A stretch of DNA of 64,000 nucleotides from contig CM072336.1 of assembly GCA_036874045.1 (NCBI GenBank), positions 27,479,501 through 27,543,500 of the forward strand. The letters run 5' to 3'. Below the pieces are notes generated by a model. That model was given only the letters and a program-made list of their open reading frames with translations, was not told where the DNA came from and made no database searches. Below are positions 26,401 through 41,400 of the stretch, piece after piece. The position numbers were made by a program, and so were the translations under genes. The first letter of the stretch is position 1, and each line of letters opens with the position of its first letter. The stretch is from Cymodocea nodosa. Taxonomy: Eukaryota; Streptophyta; Magnoliopsida; Alismatales; Cymodoceaceae.

Positions 26401-29400
26401 AGAAAAGTCAGAAAAGTGAAAATCTCACTCACAAAAATAATATGAACAAAAGGGGAAAAGCATTCTTGGCAGAAATACTAGCTTAATATCATACTTCTTG
26501 AGGCACCCCAGCACTTTTCAAGACCGCCTGAGTCATTAGCAGCAATAATGCTCTGGTTATATGGATCTGGGTAAGGATTCAATAAATATCTATTTATGGT
26601 GCACCTTTATATAAAATATTATTAAGGCTTTTAAACCCAAAATCAATCAAAAAAACCTAAGAAATATATAGATGTATTTTTTGACACATATAATGTGTCA
26701 TTTATGACTATATATTTTGAAAATATATTCTGTATATGTACATACATATACTCTATACATAAAATTACAGAAATATATAATATATATAGAACAGTAATGT
26801 AATAATACACACACATATATATAATCCAGAAATAAAAAATTGGGGCACCTAGGCACTGTAAAATTCACTGTAACATTGAAAATTTTGTTACGATGGAGCA
26901 AAAGAACATTATTTTTTAGCAGTGGCAATCAGTCTACACGATAAAATGATAAGCATAGACAATGATCACATAAATCAGTGATTTAAACCAACAAAACTAA
27001 AGTCCACTTCTTACTATTAATGTCTGGCTCCTTGATGACTAATCAGTAACCCACAATACATTTATCAAATCAAGAATGAAATTTTGACATATTTACGAAT
27101 TTAACACAAGGATAGTAAAAATAGCTGAAACAGATATAAAAAAAAAAAAATTAAATAAAAAAAGTTATCATTAGCATCATTACAAATTATACAGGAAATA
27201 GATATTGCAGTTGACATAGAACATTAATGCGCAAGAGTTGGTATATGATCAGAGTATCAATAAAATAATGTTGCAAGGAAAATAACTGTACCTGCAATAG
27301 AAAGCCTGAAGATGACACCAAGAAGTTCCTGAAGTTTAAAATTTGTAATAGCATGCCCTAGCCTTCTTGCTGGTGTATTTGAGGAAGGCTCTGGTAAAGT
27401 CATGAAACTATTTAAAAGATCCAGCTTCTCATCGTAATTTAATATATGTAAGAAATCTTCCACATCAGAAGCACAGCAAGACAAGTGACTGAACCTGGAA
27501 GGACTTTTAGTAAATAAGGAACACCTTCTAGTACCCAAAACCACTAACTGAAAGTTTAAACGCCAATTCAAGGAAAAAAGGACCAAAGAATAAGCTAAGT
27601 GACATGGGAGGAATCTTGAACAAAATACATAATAAATGACATTCTAAAGCCCTATAAAGCATAAATATTCTGTAAGAGAATTCTTAAATGCAAATAGAAG
27701 AACCATGAAAATTCTTAGTGACTTGCTTTTGATCAACTGATTAACTGATCAAAAGACTCAAAATGCATTCTTTATTAATGAAAATTGCACATGCATTTAC
27801 AAAACTAAAGCATGTAGATGGCATCTTTGCATTCTTCCAAGTGTTTCAGACTCTCAGTAGAAAAAAAAAAAAAAATCCAAGTTGACATGTTTTTCTCTTA
27901 CTTTTCCTCAATCACGAAAATATGTGATGTTTTTACATTATTCAAGAACCATGCAAAGGATTGACTTGCCATTTACAATATTTGGAAAAACTAATCAAAG
28001 AACACTGATCATGAAGTGAATAGCAACAAAAGCAATAGGCAAGAAATATTTATTTATGGCAAAAAATGCATTTAATGCCAAAATGCTCTAAATTCATGGA
28101 ATAATATTAACACGGCCAAAACATATAAAATCTTCTAGACTTGAAAATTTGTACTCCTCACAAAAAAAAAACATTGCAATAAAACATGTAGCCATAATTT
28201 GGCCATTTCTGAATATGTAAACCACCAAAAAAGACAGAAATGTTAGTTACAGTAAAATTGATTGTAAGCTTGTCACTATATCTAGCTCAGTACAACCAGA
28301 ACTGCAAGAGAAATTCATTTAGAGAAGAACAAAAGTTAATAAAGACCAAAAACCCTACTGTCTCAATAACGTTGACAATGAAATCACCTACCATTAACAT
28401 TATTTCGATACACACCTCAACGGCAGGTAATCTAAAGGACAAATATTTCTAAAAGATAACAAAATTCTGATAATCATTTAATGTTTCACAATTTATGCAT
28501 TGAAAAAATATTTGAACTAATGGGAACTGATGTAAGACCAGAAATATCTACAACCAAAATATACCTGCCAAAATACTTGTAAAGAGCTTCCATAAATTTC
28601 CCATCACAAGTTTTACCATTCATATGTTGACGCTTCTCAATCTCAACAGTTGCCAACAAAGGACATCTAGTAGAGTCATTATCATGGTTCATCTGTAAGC
28701 TTTGAATAAATTCCGACGCAGTTGAAATACGGGAATTAAACTGCATGGCAATTTTCAGGAATTTTACAAAAATAGAAAAAAATTAACAAAGAATTAAATA
28801 GAAAACACAATATGAATATCATACCACCCACCCCAACCTATAGCTAATCTCAAGGAGATAACAGAAACAGAAGTTAATGTGAGAAAAAGTACCAAGTCTT
28901 CAGTCAAGTGAGACAATTTTGAATCAATCAGATCTTCTGATCTACTGAACTGGCCATGGATGCTAAAGTTAGGCCAGCATATATCCACCTCAAGTAAGCA
29001 GTCCAAATAATTGATGAACGAATCCCAATCATCAGGACTACAAGGGAAAAAACAATTAAAGAAAAGAAATCAAACAAATCCAAACATTTGAATTATGGAG
29101 TAGTGGCAATAAATTTTTGATATGAATGATTACATAAAACGTGCTGCTTTAAGATAATGATCTATTTTGAGGGGTGAATGAGGTGTTTCTAAATAGTTAG
29201 CTAAGCTTTTTAATATAATTTTAAAGATAGAAAATGTCAAACAAATAGAGAAAGAGTTATTTAGTACCTATATTTAAGAATAAGAAAGACATACAAAATT
29301 ATAATAATTATCGTGATATTAAGTTAATGAGTCATACTATGAAATTATAGGAAGAATAATTGACCAACAACAAAAGCATATAATTAAAATCAAAGAAAAT

Positions 29401-32400
29401 CAATTTAAGTTTATGTCAAATAGGTCAACAATGAAAGTTATTTGTTTACTTAGACAACTACTAGAAAAAGGACCCCCATATGGTTTTCATTGCTTTAGAA
29501 AAAGCTTATAATAAAATACCTAGAAACTTATTGTGATGGGTTTTAGAAAGGAATACCCATAGGATATATTAATATTATATAAGACATACAAAAGAGCAGT
29601 TACTAGTGTTAAAACTATAAGAGGAAAACTTAAAGAACTTCCAGTAGATATGGGCTTACATCAAAGGTCTACTTGAAGTTTATATTTATTTGTTTTCTTA
29701 TGGATGAAATAACTAAGAAAATTCAAAGAGAAATACTCTAATGTATACTATTTGTTGATGACATAGTTTTAGTTGATAAAAGTAAGCCAAAAATTAATTC
29801 TAAATTAAAATTACAAAAAAATATTTTAGAATCCAAAGGATTGAAATTGAGTAGGTCAAAAATTATATATATGAAAAGTAGGTTCAACGAAAATAAAAAC
29901 AACAATAAAAGTATATACTTAGCCATAAGATACATAAAGTAAGACTTTTAAATACCTAAATTCAATAATAAATAGCAATGGTAAATTATTGAAAATGTTT
30001 TTCATAAGATTAATGTGTAGTGAAGTGAAGAAATGTTTTTCAAGTGTTATGTGATAGGAGTATATCCTTAAAATTAAAAGGATAATTCTATAAAACTTTC
30101 ACATAGCTATACATTATGGTTTAGAATGTTAGGCTGTAAAGCACGACCAAATGTAAAAAGCCTACGTTGTTAAAATGTGCATGCTTAGATGGATAAGTAA
30201 TAATATTATAACGGATAAACTAAAAAATAATTTTATTACAAATAGAGCAGGAATTACACCAATTGAAAATAATATTAGAAAAATTTGACTTAAGTGGTTT
30301 GATCATATTGTGTGAAAGCCAAAGGATGTAATAGTTAGGAGAGGAGAATTAATTAATACACAGGTTAGCAAATGTTTGAAGATAAATAAATAAAAATCCT
30401 TTTATTCATCATCAAAATCCACTCTTCTTCCAAAGTTAGAATTTTTATCTCCATCATCAAATGATTCTTCTTCATCTTCGTCATCTTGGAATTCTTTCAT
30501 CATCTTCATCTTCATCAATGTTCACATGTTCCTTCCCCTTTCTAGAATATGTCCGAAAATTCTTTCATCATCTTCATCTTCATCAATGTTCACATGTTCC
30601 TTCCCCTTTCTAGAATATGTCCGAAAGTTTGTTACATGTTAATGGGCACATTGCTGGGAATGTTTATGGCCATGTGCACACCCCCCCCACACACACACAC
30701 ACGTATGGTACGACCAGGTATTGCTTAGATGCTCATTTTTGTAACACTAGAACATCTCACATGAAACTCTAAAGCTCCTAATGCTTCATCAATTTAGGCC
30801 CAAGTTAATCTCTCTTTCCTATAAACAAACTCATTAAAAACCTCTATAATGACTATCATCGTTGTTATTATTCAACAATATTTTAAATTTACATAATTTA
30901 ATGAAAGATTTAGTAATGAATGAGAATACAACAAGGAAAAAAAGTTTATGTAACCCCAAATAAGGTCGTCATTATGTCCAATAAATGGGAAAATTGTATC
31001 CAAAATAGAATTTTAAATAGCCAAGTTTTTGAGAAAAGGCTCACTCAATCATTTCATAACTTTACAAATGATTGATTATCCTACTTGTAACCAATTGAGG
31101 TCTTGAAGGAAACCTTAAGAAAATTTAAAATCATAATAGCATCCAGCAAATAGGCAAGAAATGAAAACTAGTAATAACAGCAATCCAAGAAAAAAACATA
31201 TGTACCAAATGTATAAGATAAATTGATCCAAGTTTCCAACAAAATGATGAAGATAAATACATTTATATGGTGGACATCAAGCAAATGGTTTATGCCGTAA
31301 TGACATACTGGATTATAAATGCCATACCATGATTCTACAACTTTCTGGAAAACATCAGCAGCAGAAGCATAGTCACCTGCACGAGCGAGAAGTCTTCCCT
31401 GTCAACTTGAAGTCAAACAAAGAACAAGAAAGCAAAATAAATAAGAAATACTACATGACAAAGTTATAAACGCTACCAATAGCATCATAAAAATTGAAGT
31501 TAATAACATAATTTACTATGTGCCCAGAAAGAGTGCCACAGTTAAGCTCTGAAAATAAAGTAATAATGTTTTCATAAAAAAGAAAATATGAAATAAATAC
31601 CTACATCCAAAAAATACTAGGTTTGTCCAAAACCAAAAGTCAAAAACTGGCTAATTCAGTTTAAAATAAATTAAAGAAAAAATCCAATAACCTATTCATC
31701 TTTGATATGTGGTCACTTTTCTTGACTTTAACAGATTTCAGTTCTCAAAACACACTTGAGGATAGGGAAGTTAATTTAATAACCTATTCATGCAAGCTTG
31801 AGTAGTTAGCTAGTGATTAGAATCCACCCTTCTAGAATACATCCTCAGAGATGCTTCAGGATGTCGAACAATATGGGAAGTTAACTTATCTCACTATGAC
31901 TAGTCCAAATATTTCATATACTATTTCCTAATTGGATCCAAAGCTCTCAAACCTCTATAAACTTACGTACTAATCCTTATTTGATCTTTGGTATAAATTA
32001 CTCATTTAAAACTTGAAATTTAATTTTTTAACTTTTGCATGCATTAAACATATTACAAACATTTTGATGATTTTTCATTATGAATAAAATGTCTATCATA
32101 ATTTGCTCTTCATAATTTTCATAACATTACACGGTACATAGAAATTGACAACCATTTTGCGGTATTATGCATATATTTAGTAAATTCTACAATATCAACA
32201 TATCACTATAATCTTTATTATGCATTTTATTAGCAAAATCCATACACCATATGTTATTCTTCATATTTTGATAGTATAACATTGTACATACTGATTAACA
32301 TCTGTTTTTATAGTATTATGCATATATTCAATATGTTCTACACATTATAATTATTTAAATTATGAATTTTATTGACAAATCCTATGCATTATGATTCATT

Positions 32401-35400
32401 TTTCTTACATAAACTTTAGTAACTAGCAGTCTCAATATGTTGCAATTAAATGTTCGTCGCAATGGAAACGGACTATAAGTTGTAATCCAATATTAGTTCA
32501 CCTGTTGATATTTTTTTTCTTTAGGATATAGCGTAATCATAAGTCATAGCATAAGATATCTGATTTTCTAAACCTGATAACCAATGTTTGTGTTGGCATG
32601 AAAGTGCACGGTAAGACATTCTCAGAATCATGAAATAACTGCAATTTTCAGAGTGTATTGTAAACTCAATAAGAATAACAAAATTAATCCATCAATGCTG
32701 GGTGGAGAACGCATAGATGAAATAACTACCAGTTAAAAGAACCACCAAAATCAAAATAATATACCAAAACTGAAAAAAAAATTGCAAATAATACCTGCAG
32801 ACGTAATTTGTCAACTTTGATTGCAAGAAGTGACGCAAGATTTCCAGAGAGGACTTCCAAAGCAGCATTGTACTTTCCTTGTTGCTCCAATAGGGAAATA
32901 TACATCAATAGTGCTGAAACAATAATTCAACCCGTTCAGCAGGACATATCAAGCACACAGCCTAACTGAATTTTTTTAATATAGAACAGATGATCTGGAT
33001 TCCTGGAATCAAGGGACCCTTGGTAAATTTTAAAAAAATGAGTAAAACCCAGCATTGGCGAGCAGACCTTCTGTCTCATGTAATTTGTGTGAGGCCATAT
33101 GCTTCTTCATCAAGCCCTCTGCAAGACGTAGTAGTTTATCTCCACCATTGCAAAAAATCACCTAGAAAATTGCATATTAATGTAGCATCACAAGTACATG
33201 TTAGTTATAATCCAAGGATGATAGGAGAGCCCTCTAAAAGTCTAAAGGGCCTTAGGTACCCTATTGAACAAGTGATACATGTGTGTCGTAATACATAAAG
33301 TTATTAAAGGCAGAAGCCTAAGTGTCTAAGAATGATATCTTCTCTCCCTATTTTATTTTTTCACCAGATCATGATCAGATTCGGTACTGTAATGATCCAA
33401 TTTCAACATATTATTAATAATGAGTTTTGCTCTTGAAAAACAATGAATCTATATTACTACTGAAAGTTCAACAGTAAAACACCCTTATTAAATGTTTTAA
33501 TCCTTAACAATGTTTTCAGTAACTAACCCTTAACAATGTATATCGATGCATGATAGATATAAAAACTTATATAAACATGTTTGAGAATAAAGCATATATG
33601 AACATATCTAAACAACTCATATATTTATGTATGAACATGCATGCAGGTGCCACACATTACTTTCTAACAAATGAATGAGTTTTCAAATATCAAAAAACAA
33701 TAACACAAAATGACAATTCTTGTTTGTGCACATCAAGTATTTGGGGAATTTCTCAGTCCTAAAGCTTGGAAAAGAATCATTCTGCACACATAGTAACCAA
33801 GGAATGAAAAAATAGCCTTTTATCAATCCCTATAATTCACAAAAGAACTCTTAAATTCATCTTAAACCATACCATTGGTGGAATCCCTCTTACAAACAAC
33901 AGACAGTAAGCAATTATGCATTTAAGAGCTCCATTTTGCATGACTTGGATGAGTGGTGGTACTAATATGGAGGTAAACATGGTAATGAGATGCTAGAGAA
34001 GAACCTGTAATTGGATGCTGCAGACAGCCCATAGTAGAAACTTTTCTTCACCTACATTCTTATACATCTTGATTGCTGTCTGACAGAGAAAACAAGATCC
34101 CTCAGATCAAACAGCACATCAAAACAAAAAAATGGTGAAGTGAAAGGTAAATTAAACCTGTTGTTGCTTCACAAAGGAATATTCACGAACATAGCAGTTA
34201 AAAAGGCCTATCATCAGTTCTAAGTTGTTTGATTGCTTCTCACATGCATGTTCATAGCATGAAGTTGCCAGTTCCACTGTTAAAAGAAATTTAAAATTGT
34301 AGTTCAAGTTACAGAATTATATAGTAGAAAGAAGAAAATTGTAAGTGAAACATGGACAGACAATGGTCAAGCCGCTGGAAGACAATCTGCAAGGTACTTA
34401 GTGTTAGATCATCGACATGAATGCCATTATTGGAATGTAACTGTTCCTTTGCAGTCATGCAAATAGCCAATGCTTCATCAGGCTTTCCCATCCTCTCCAG
34501 AATAAGAGCCTTAAGGGCCTATATAGGGAATAATTGTCAGCACATCATGGTATATTATATGGATGTCAAATTAATAACACATACTTTAGCACATCATATC
34601 GAGAAAAAGACAGATGTGAATATAAACTATAGATGAATAGTTGCATAGTCAAAGCACCAATGATTTATATAGTTAAACTGAATAATGCTTGAAAATGATG
34701 AGGGTGGTAACTACTATCTTGAAACTCAATTACCCAATACAAAAAAGTAAAACAATAACGCATGTATGCAGATATGTAAATGCATAAAATATTAGTGATG
34801 CGTGTTAGGAAGGGTAAAATACAAAAATTTTCCATTATAAGGGAGCAGTGCCCAACTCTACACTCCCCAATTTTTGACATGGGCTTAAAAAACACAACTA
34901 AAACAACCACTCTATGTTGCTGTCAACACCCAGCTACCCAAAGTATATCACAATTAAACTAAGTTATACAATAAGAGAAATTTTTTCTGAATGCATAATT
35001 TATTAGCAATCCTTGGGAACTTTTTTGAAAGGTAAATAGGATGAATCACATTAATAATAATCAAAGTCATTCATGCAAAAGAAAAACAAAAAGATTGGCC
35101 AAGACAGTTGTTTGGACTTTAAAGTTTACATTTTATATATGTTAATTTATGCATTTTATAGATTATAATTGCAATTATATGTGATTTAATGAAGAATGTT
35201 ATGATAATTGTGAATTTAAGGTTTTACATGTATTAAATGGTTAAATAATGCAAAAATTGATATATGATAGTTATCATAGAAAATATGCTTCATAGAAAGA
35301 TATTTTATATGGTTTTATAGGAAGAATTGAAGACATTGCAAATTTCATCAGAAAAGTTAAGCTTAAGAGAAAAAGAGACGAGAATAATTAATTCCAAAAG

Positions 35401-38400
35401 CTAAGTATAAAGTCGTATAATTAAAATTAAGTGTATAGAAAGTTGAAGAGTTATCGCTAAAGAAACTTATATAGTTATGATTTATGTATGTGTGTTTTAA
35501 AAGTTATAAATTTTCATGTATTTTTCATGTGTAGCTTTATAAAACTCGAAGAGTTAAGATAACTATGAGTTTTATGTATAGATAATAGATAATTGTTCGA
35601 GTTTTATAAAACGTCTAATGTTATAAGAATTGTAAGTCAGGTGTTTTGCAAGTAACAAAAACTCGAAAGAATATGCAATAACTATTCGAGTTTTCATAAG
35701 TGTTACGGGATAATCATTCAACAAAGACAACAACTTAAGAAAAAAAATAATAAAATAACACATCTCCAAAATCTTATTCACGTTAAATCTACAACGAAGA
35801 AAAGAAGAAATATTACATGAGACAACGTGAAAATATGCATGATGGTAATTTCTCATAAAGAATGGTATTTAAAAGATGTATTCTCATTTTAAATGATGCA
35901 TTAAATGACAACAAAGATCATGAACTGAAGTGGAGAAATGCAATAAGTTCATTAAGAAATTTGATTATAATGTATGCTTACGAGACATCTTATCGTCTTT
36001 ATAAATACAACTTTATGTTCTTCTTTTTACACTCTCTCTCATTTCGTCCAACAAATTACAATTCATTTTCCTCTTATTGCACTCATTCATTTCATCCAAG
36101 AAGGAAGTGACACCCTTCTTCTTCTTCCATTTTCATGTTCATCCATTTAAAACCTCTTTGCCTAAGCATATTCTTGAAGAGTGAAAATTCAGAAACTGAC
36201 CATTTTCATTCTTCTTTACTAGATGGAAGAGTCGTGGAAGTGACACCTCTTGGAAACTCCATCCAATTGAAGGAGTCTATCATCTGAAAAGTGGTACACT
36301 TAGAGTACATACACGAAGTATCTACTCTTAAGCAAGTATATGTTATATGTTTGGCCTTAAAAATTAAAGAGATGCATGTTAATGCTTATTTATATGTCGA
36401 TTGTGTGTAAAAGTATTGCATGCATTTTGCCCATAAAAATTAGCATAATTTCCAATTAAATCAATAAACTTCAGAATACTTTTTCAATTATCAAATTCTA
36501 ATGTTAAAACTACAATGATATTTCTTAAGACTAAGTAAAATTAACATAGAAAAATAATTTTCTTTAGTTTTACACATTTTTCTAGAATTACAGTAGGAAT
36601 TACTAAAATTAATTAAGTTAAATTTAAGTTATCAGAATTAAAATTTACAAATCGTTTTCCCTTGATTTTTAGGAATAATTATAAAAAATTCAACAAATAA
36701 TTTACCTCTTCCTTGAGAACAAACTCATACTTACATGCTATTACTTTAGATACCGTGCACTTACAATGAAATTTAAAACATACAGAAAAATAGTCAATCA
36801 ATGATTAAAAAAATAAAGTTATGAGTTATGGCGGCAAAACTTTCTCTCACTATCTCAAAAAGCCCATTGCAAGGCCAGTAAACAATGAAGCATCCTACGA
36901 TTCCCTCTTAAATAAAAGAGCACTATGCCTCAACCATATGACCTAGAAAATGGATTGGAGAGAAATAATTAGGCAGTGATTTGAAAGTGATAATTTCCCC
37001 TTCGTGAGTTGAAACCTCAAAAATTAACTCTTCAATGCTACTGAAATTGGGATCCACCTCCCACCACAAGCATATTCCTCCAAACCTCTTTGGCTGTTGA
37101 GAAGTCACAAAAGAGAGGGCCCACACCCTTTATGAATATCATAGAAAAAGCTCTAACGTTTATAAAGATTTCACTCTCCAATCAGAGCTGCATAGCAGCT
37201 TTTAACAGAAAATAACCTTCTTCGAGGGGTTGCCCCATAGGGTGTTATAACCTTTTACGAGTGTGTCTGCTGAGTGATGAATATCCAACAGGTGTGCCAG
37301 TTTATGTACTTCCTCATTTGTCAAGTTTCTCCAGAAATTAACACCCAAGACCAGGAATTGCTATCAAAGGAGACTACGTTACCCACTTTTGCACCTTTAT
37401 CAATAATCAAAAGATAACTAGTAGATGAGAACAACGTCTGCTACACTCCCCACCTTTTTTCTAGAAAGAGGGAAAGAAACACCACTAAAACTACTATATC
37501 AATAATTCCAGAGCAAACTACCATAGGTACATAAAACATAATTACCAAGGCAAATTGCCTTATTGTCTCAAGCTCTTGGGCTAGGCCAGATGAGGTGGGG
37601 TTGCCTTGACAAACAAGAGTGATCACCTAAGGTCCTTAATATGCTTTGACCATCACATCACCTTAGTCACTTCAGTCATTTAATTGAAATTTGATACATT
37701 TAATGGTGTTTCTTTTTATGTTATGGTGTTTTACTTTCCTCTAACATTCTATATTTCTATTTTCGATTTTGGTTTCATAACAACTCTTTATTCCCTTTAT
37801 TCTTCTCTATTTCTACGCCCTTTTCTTTATCTCTTTTTGGTGCTTAGTTATTGAATCTCTTCTCTTCTTTTTTTTCATTTCCATATCCATCTTCATCTTC
37901 CTCTTCTTTTCAATTTTCCATTCAGACGAATTAGCTTGTCTTCTTATTCCCAGATACATACAAATTATATTCACATTTTTTATCCACACAAATGCAAAAT
38001 AAATTGCACATGCTACTAAATTCATTTTTATTTGTTAAAAAATTTAACCAATATTGATAATATAATTAGGAGGAATGCATAGACTATGTTGACCAAAATA
38101 TTGTACTTTTTATAGACCATAGTTTTATAACATTTGATTACATTATCATCTACTTGAATGAATAATTCTTTTTTTGAGCAATAATAAATGGTATTAATTA
38201 AAGGAAGAAAAGTAGAAATTTATCCAGAAGATAAGCAACAATAAAGAAAAACAATTGAGAAGCAATTGTCCAACATAGCAAAACACAACATCAAAACCAA
38301 AATAGGCCAGATTCCCTCATCCTAGAGGACTCTTGAGTAAGCGTACTCAAGCCATAGTAACATCATCACCCTCATGCAAATTAGTAGAGACTCATAAATA

Positions 38401-41400
38401 GATCAAAATTGTCATGTTACTCACTTATCTCCTTTTTAATAATTTATCATCTAACTTCAATTAGGTTATCACTTGCCTTTTGTCTCTCACCTTAAGTGCT
38501 TTTAGGAAGTGTAGCCTTGACTTTAAGATCAACTTTCTCCTTAGTTACTACAAGTGCCATTATCTCATCATGTGAAGCTTGGCCACATTAATCCAGACCA
38601 TATTTCTACTACATGACGTCAATCACATGAATCCTTTTCTTCAAGTATTTCTATCTCTTATCAAATCTTTGGTTAAATTATATAAATTTAAATCTTTTCC
38701 TACAATTCCTAAGTAGATTTAGACCTACCTCCACTTCTTTTAATTTCTTTTGCATTAATTAATTTTTCTCTCTTAACTAATGCATATTCCATGGTTTACT
38801 AAGAATATGACCAAACTACCAAGGCTGATTTTCTCTTATCTTATCTTCAATTAATGTAATTCCTATTCTATTCCTAATAAAATTATTTTTTAGCTTATCC
38901 CTTATAGTGTTACCACTCATCCATCTAAGCATACATATCTTAGCAACATTAATTTTTTACATATGGTCATGCTATACAGTACAGTATTTTAAATTTTTCT
39001 TTCATATACTTTGCCTTAATTACTAATGGTACCAAAATAAAACTATCTTGCATAATAAGAGAATTTTTGTTTGTTTTGGTGATAACAAGACATTTTGTTT
39101 TCATCTCATATATATCCCAAATGATTGGCCATTTATCTTTGATACCTTCATACTTTAATCTGCTCCCAAAAAAGTCAATCCAGCCTGTATTTCCAGTGTC
39201 ATTCCATTTGTCATTTTCTAACGATCAAAGTGAACCTTTCCATTGCAACATCTAGTATAAAAAACCACTAGTGCCTTAATCCCATGCCTCCACCATGTGG
39301 TATCAGACACATGAAGAGCAATATATGATATGTGCTAAGAAAAAGAAACATATAAGAAAGACAAAACAACCAAAAAACTCAACAATTCATGTTCCACAAT
39401 ATTATAGATTCCTCTAAATGGAAAAAGGTGTTTCAAATATTCACCCCAACACAATAAGAAAATGTCAATTTGCACTATGTCACAAAGCTTTTGCCTACCA
39501 CTACCACAAGAACAAGAAAGTCAACTTTGATTTTGTGTCAAACATTGTTCTAACAAAAAAGAAACATGTCGAACTTAGTGGAAATTTAGATGGAAGTTTG
39601 ATAGAATCACAAAAGTCCAAAAAAGACCCAAAAGTATGGATTACAGTAAGAAATTTAAGGATCAATTAAAGTAATCAATAATTCACACCATGTAATAATT
39701 AAAACTAATTTTAAGACATTTATGTTATTAAAAACACAATATACTTCCAAACAAATAGGTTGATATACAAGAATTTATGCTAAATCAATGGAGTTGAAAT
39801 ACTTCAAACCTATATATAATGCAAAATACCTATCTAATGAAAATATGCTGAAATATAAGAAGTTATTATCAGTTACACAAATAAAAATACCTTAGATATA
39901 ATGACAGATATACCTTGAAATCAGTAAAAAACATAAATCACATAGGTAAATATACTTTTCCATATCAAGAAATTATTGGAATCCCATGGCTGGGGACTTC
40001 CAATGAAGAATGGAACTTCGACAAGTTCATCAACATCCATGTAGGAGTGTAGGACTCAAAATTGGAGAAGGGGAAGGAAGAGAGGAAGACAGATGAGAGA
40101 AATGAGAAGACAGAATGACCCTAGTTCTACTACTTACATGCAGATGTTGAACCGATGTCTACAAACTATTGCTGATTTGGGGTCTCACAATACAAAAAAA
40201 AAATGTCAGACATTGTTTGGCACAAAGTTGGAACATGAAATTTCACTCATTTTTGGACCAAAATAATGCATATACAGAAATACAAGTATATGTTGTGCTC
40301 ACCATTGGGATTTCCAACAAACATTGGTGAAATGTCATTAACACATGCTGTGTTGAATTCCTTGCAAAAGACAACACTTAATAACACAACCAAATTGTTA
40401 ATGTCATTAGATTTCATATACTCTAGAAATTTTGATCCAAGATAATGCTGCACATCCTTTTTGGTTTTCATCACCTCCGACCACAGCACTTATAATGTAT
40501 AAGCCTTACCATTTCTAAAATATCACAACATAAAAATCACGTGAAAAGCCAACACACCATCTCACCAAGCAATAAATGCTAGAAAAGGTATGATAAGATA
40601 GCTCAAGAGCAAGATGAGTTCTTCACAACATGACCATTTATTTTTATACATGCTCCATTGTTGATATTGTGACCATGGACTGTTCCTGCATTCCTTCCTT
40701 CCCAAATAGAGGCTGGTAATTTCAATACAAATCAAACCTCAGTACAAAGGTGTCAACGGCAGGATTGCACCTACCCACAACCTTCTTTTTGCTCATTCAT
40801 GGAGTTGCATTTTCCCCGGTAGTTAACCAATCATTGCCATCATATCTATAGCATCACAATAATAGCAAGCTTGAACCACACCATTCTCGTTGAACAAGAT
40901 TACTTATATGCATAACAAGCATAAATTCATCAAGTAGAAAAATGGCTCTCCTAGACAAACCATGTAGAGCAGTAAAGATGAAATTTACAGCAATGAAATT
41001 TCTTTTGTAGTAACACTATCTTTATAACGAAGAAGACACCAACAAAAGGTGAGAATAATGGAAAACTAAGATTGTATTTGTATACAATGATGGGAAAGTA
41101 AAATTTTCTAAAATCATGATTCTATATTGATTTCAAGGTAATAAAAATTGTGAGATTTTGAGTAATTGTACAAAGTTCATTTGAAATATTTCTAGATTTT
41201 GTCTCAATTTTGAAATTAGATTTCACACTGCTATGGAAAATCTTGAAATTTGACCAAAATCAAACTTTTTCTTGATTCTGAAATTTTAAAAAAAAATGAA
41301 CTATGAAGTACCATGCAAAAACTATTTGATTTATATAAAATCTATCTTTGTAAAAGGAAAATTCAATAAAATTGTTATTTTCCTAACTACACTTTATGAC

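Noticed and set aside
32990..33298. 102-codon plus-strand frame overlapping NAA25 exon 5
   Set aside because: It is antisense to a real exon whose splice sites and phase fit NAA25.
39418..40489. Two open frames of about 80 codons in NAA25 intron 1
   Set aside because: No domain, no splice context, and chance frames of this size are common in a 64-kb window; kept only as unassigned sequence.
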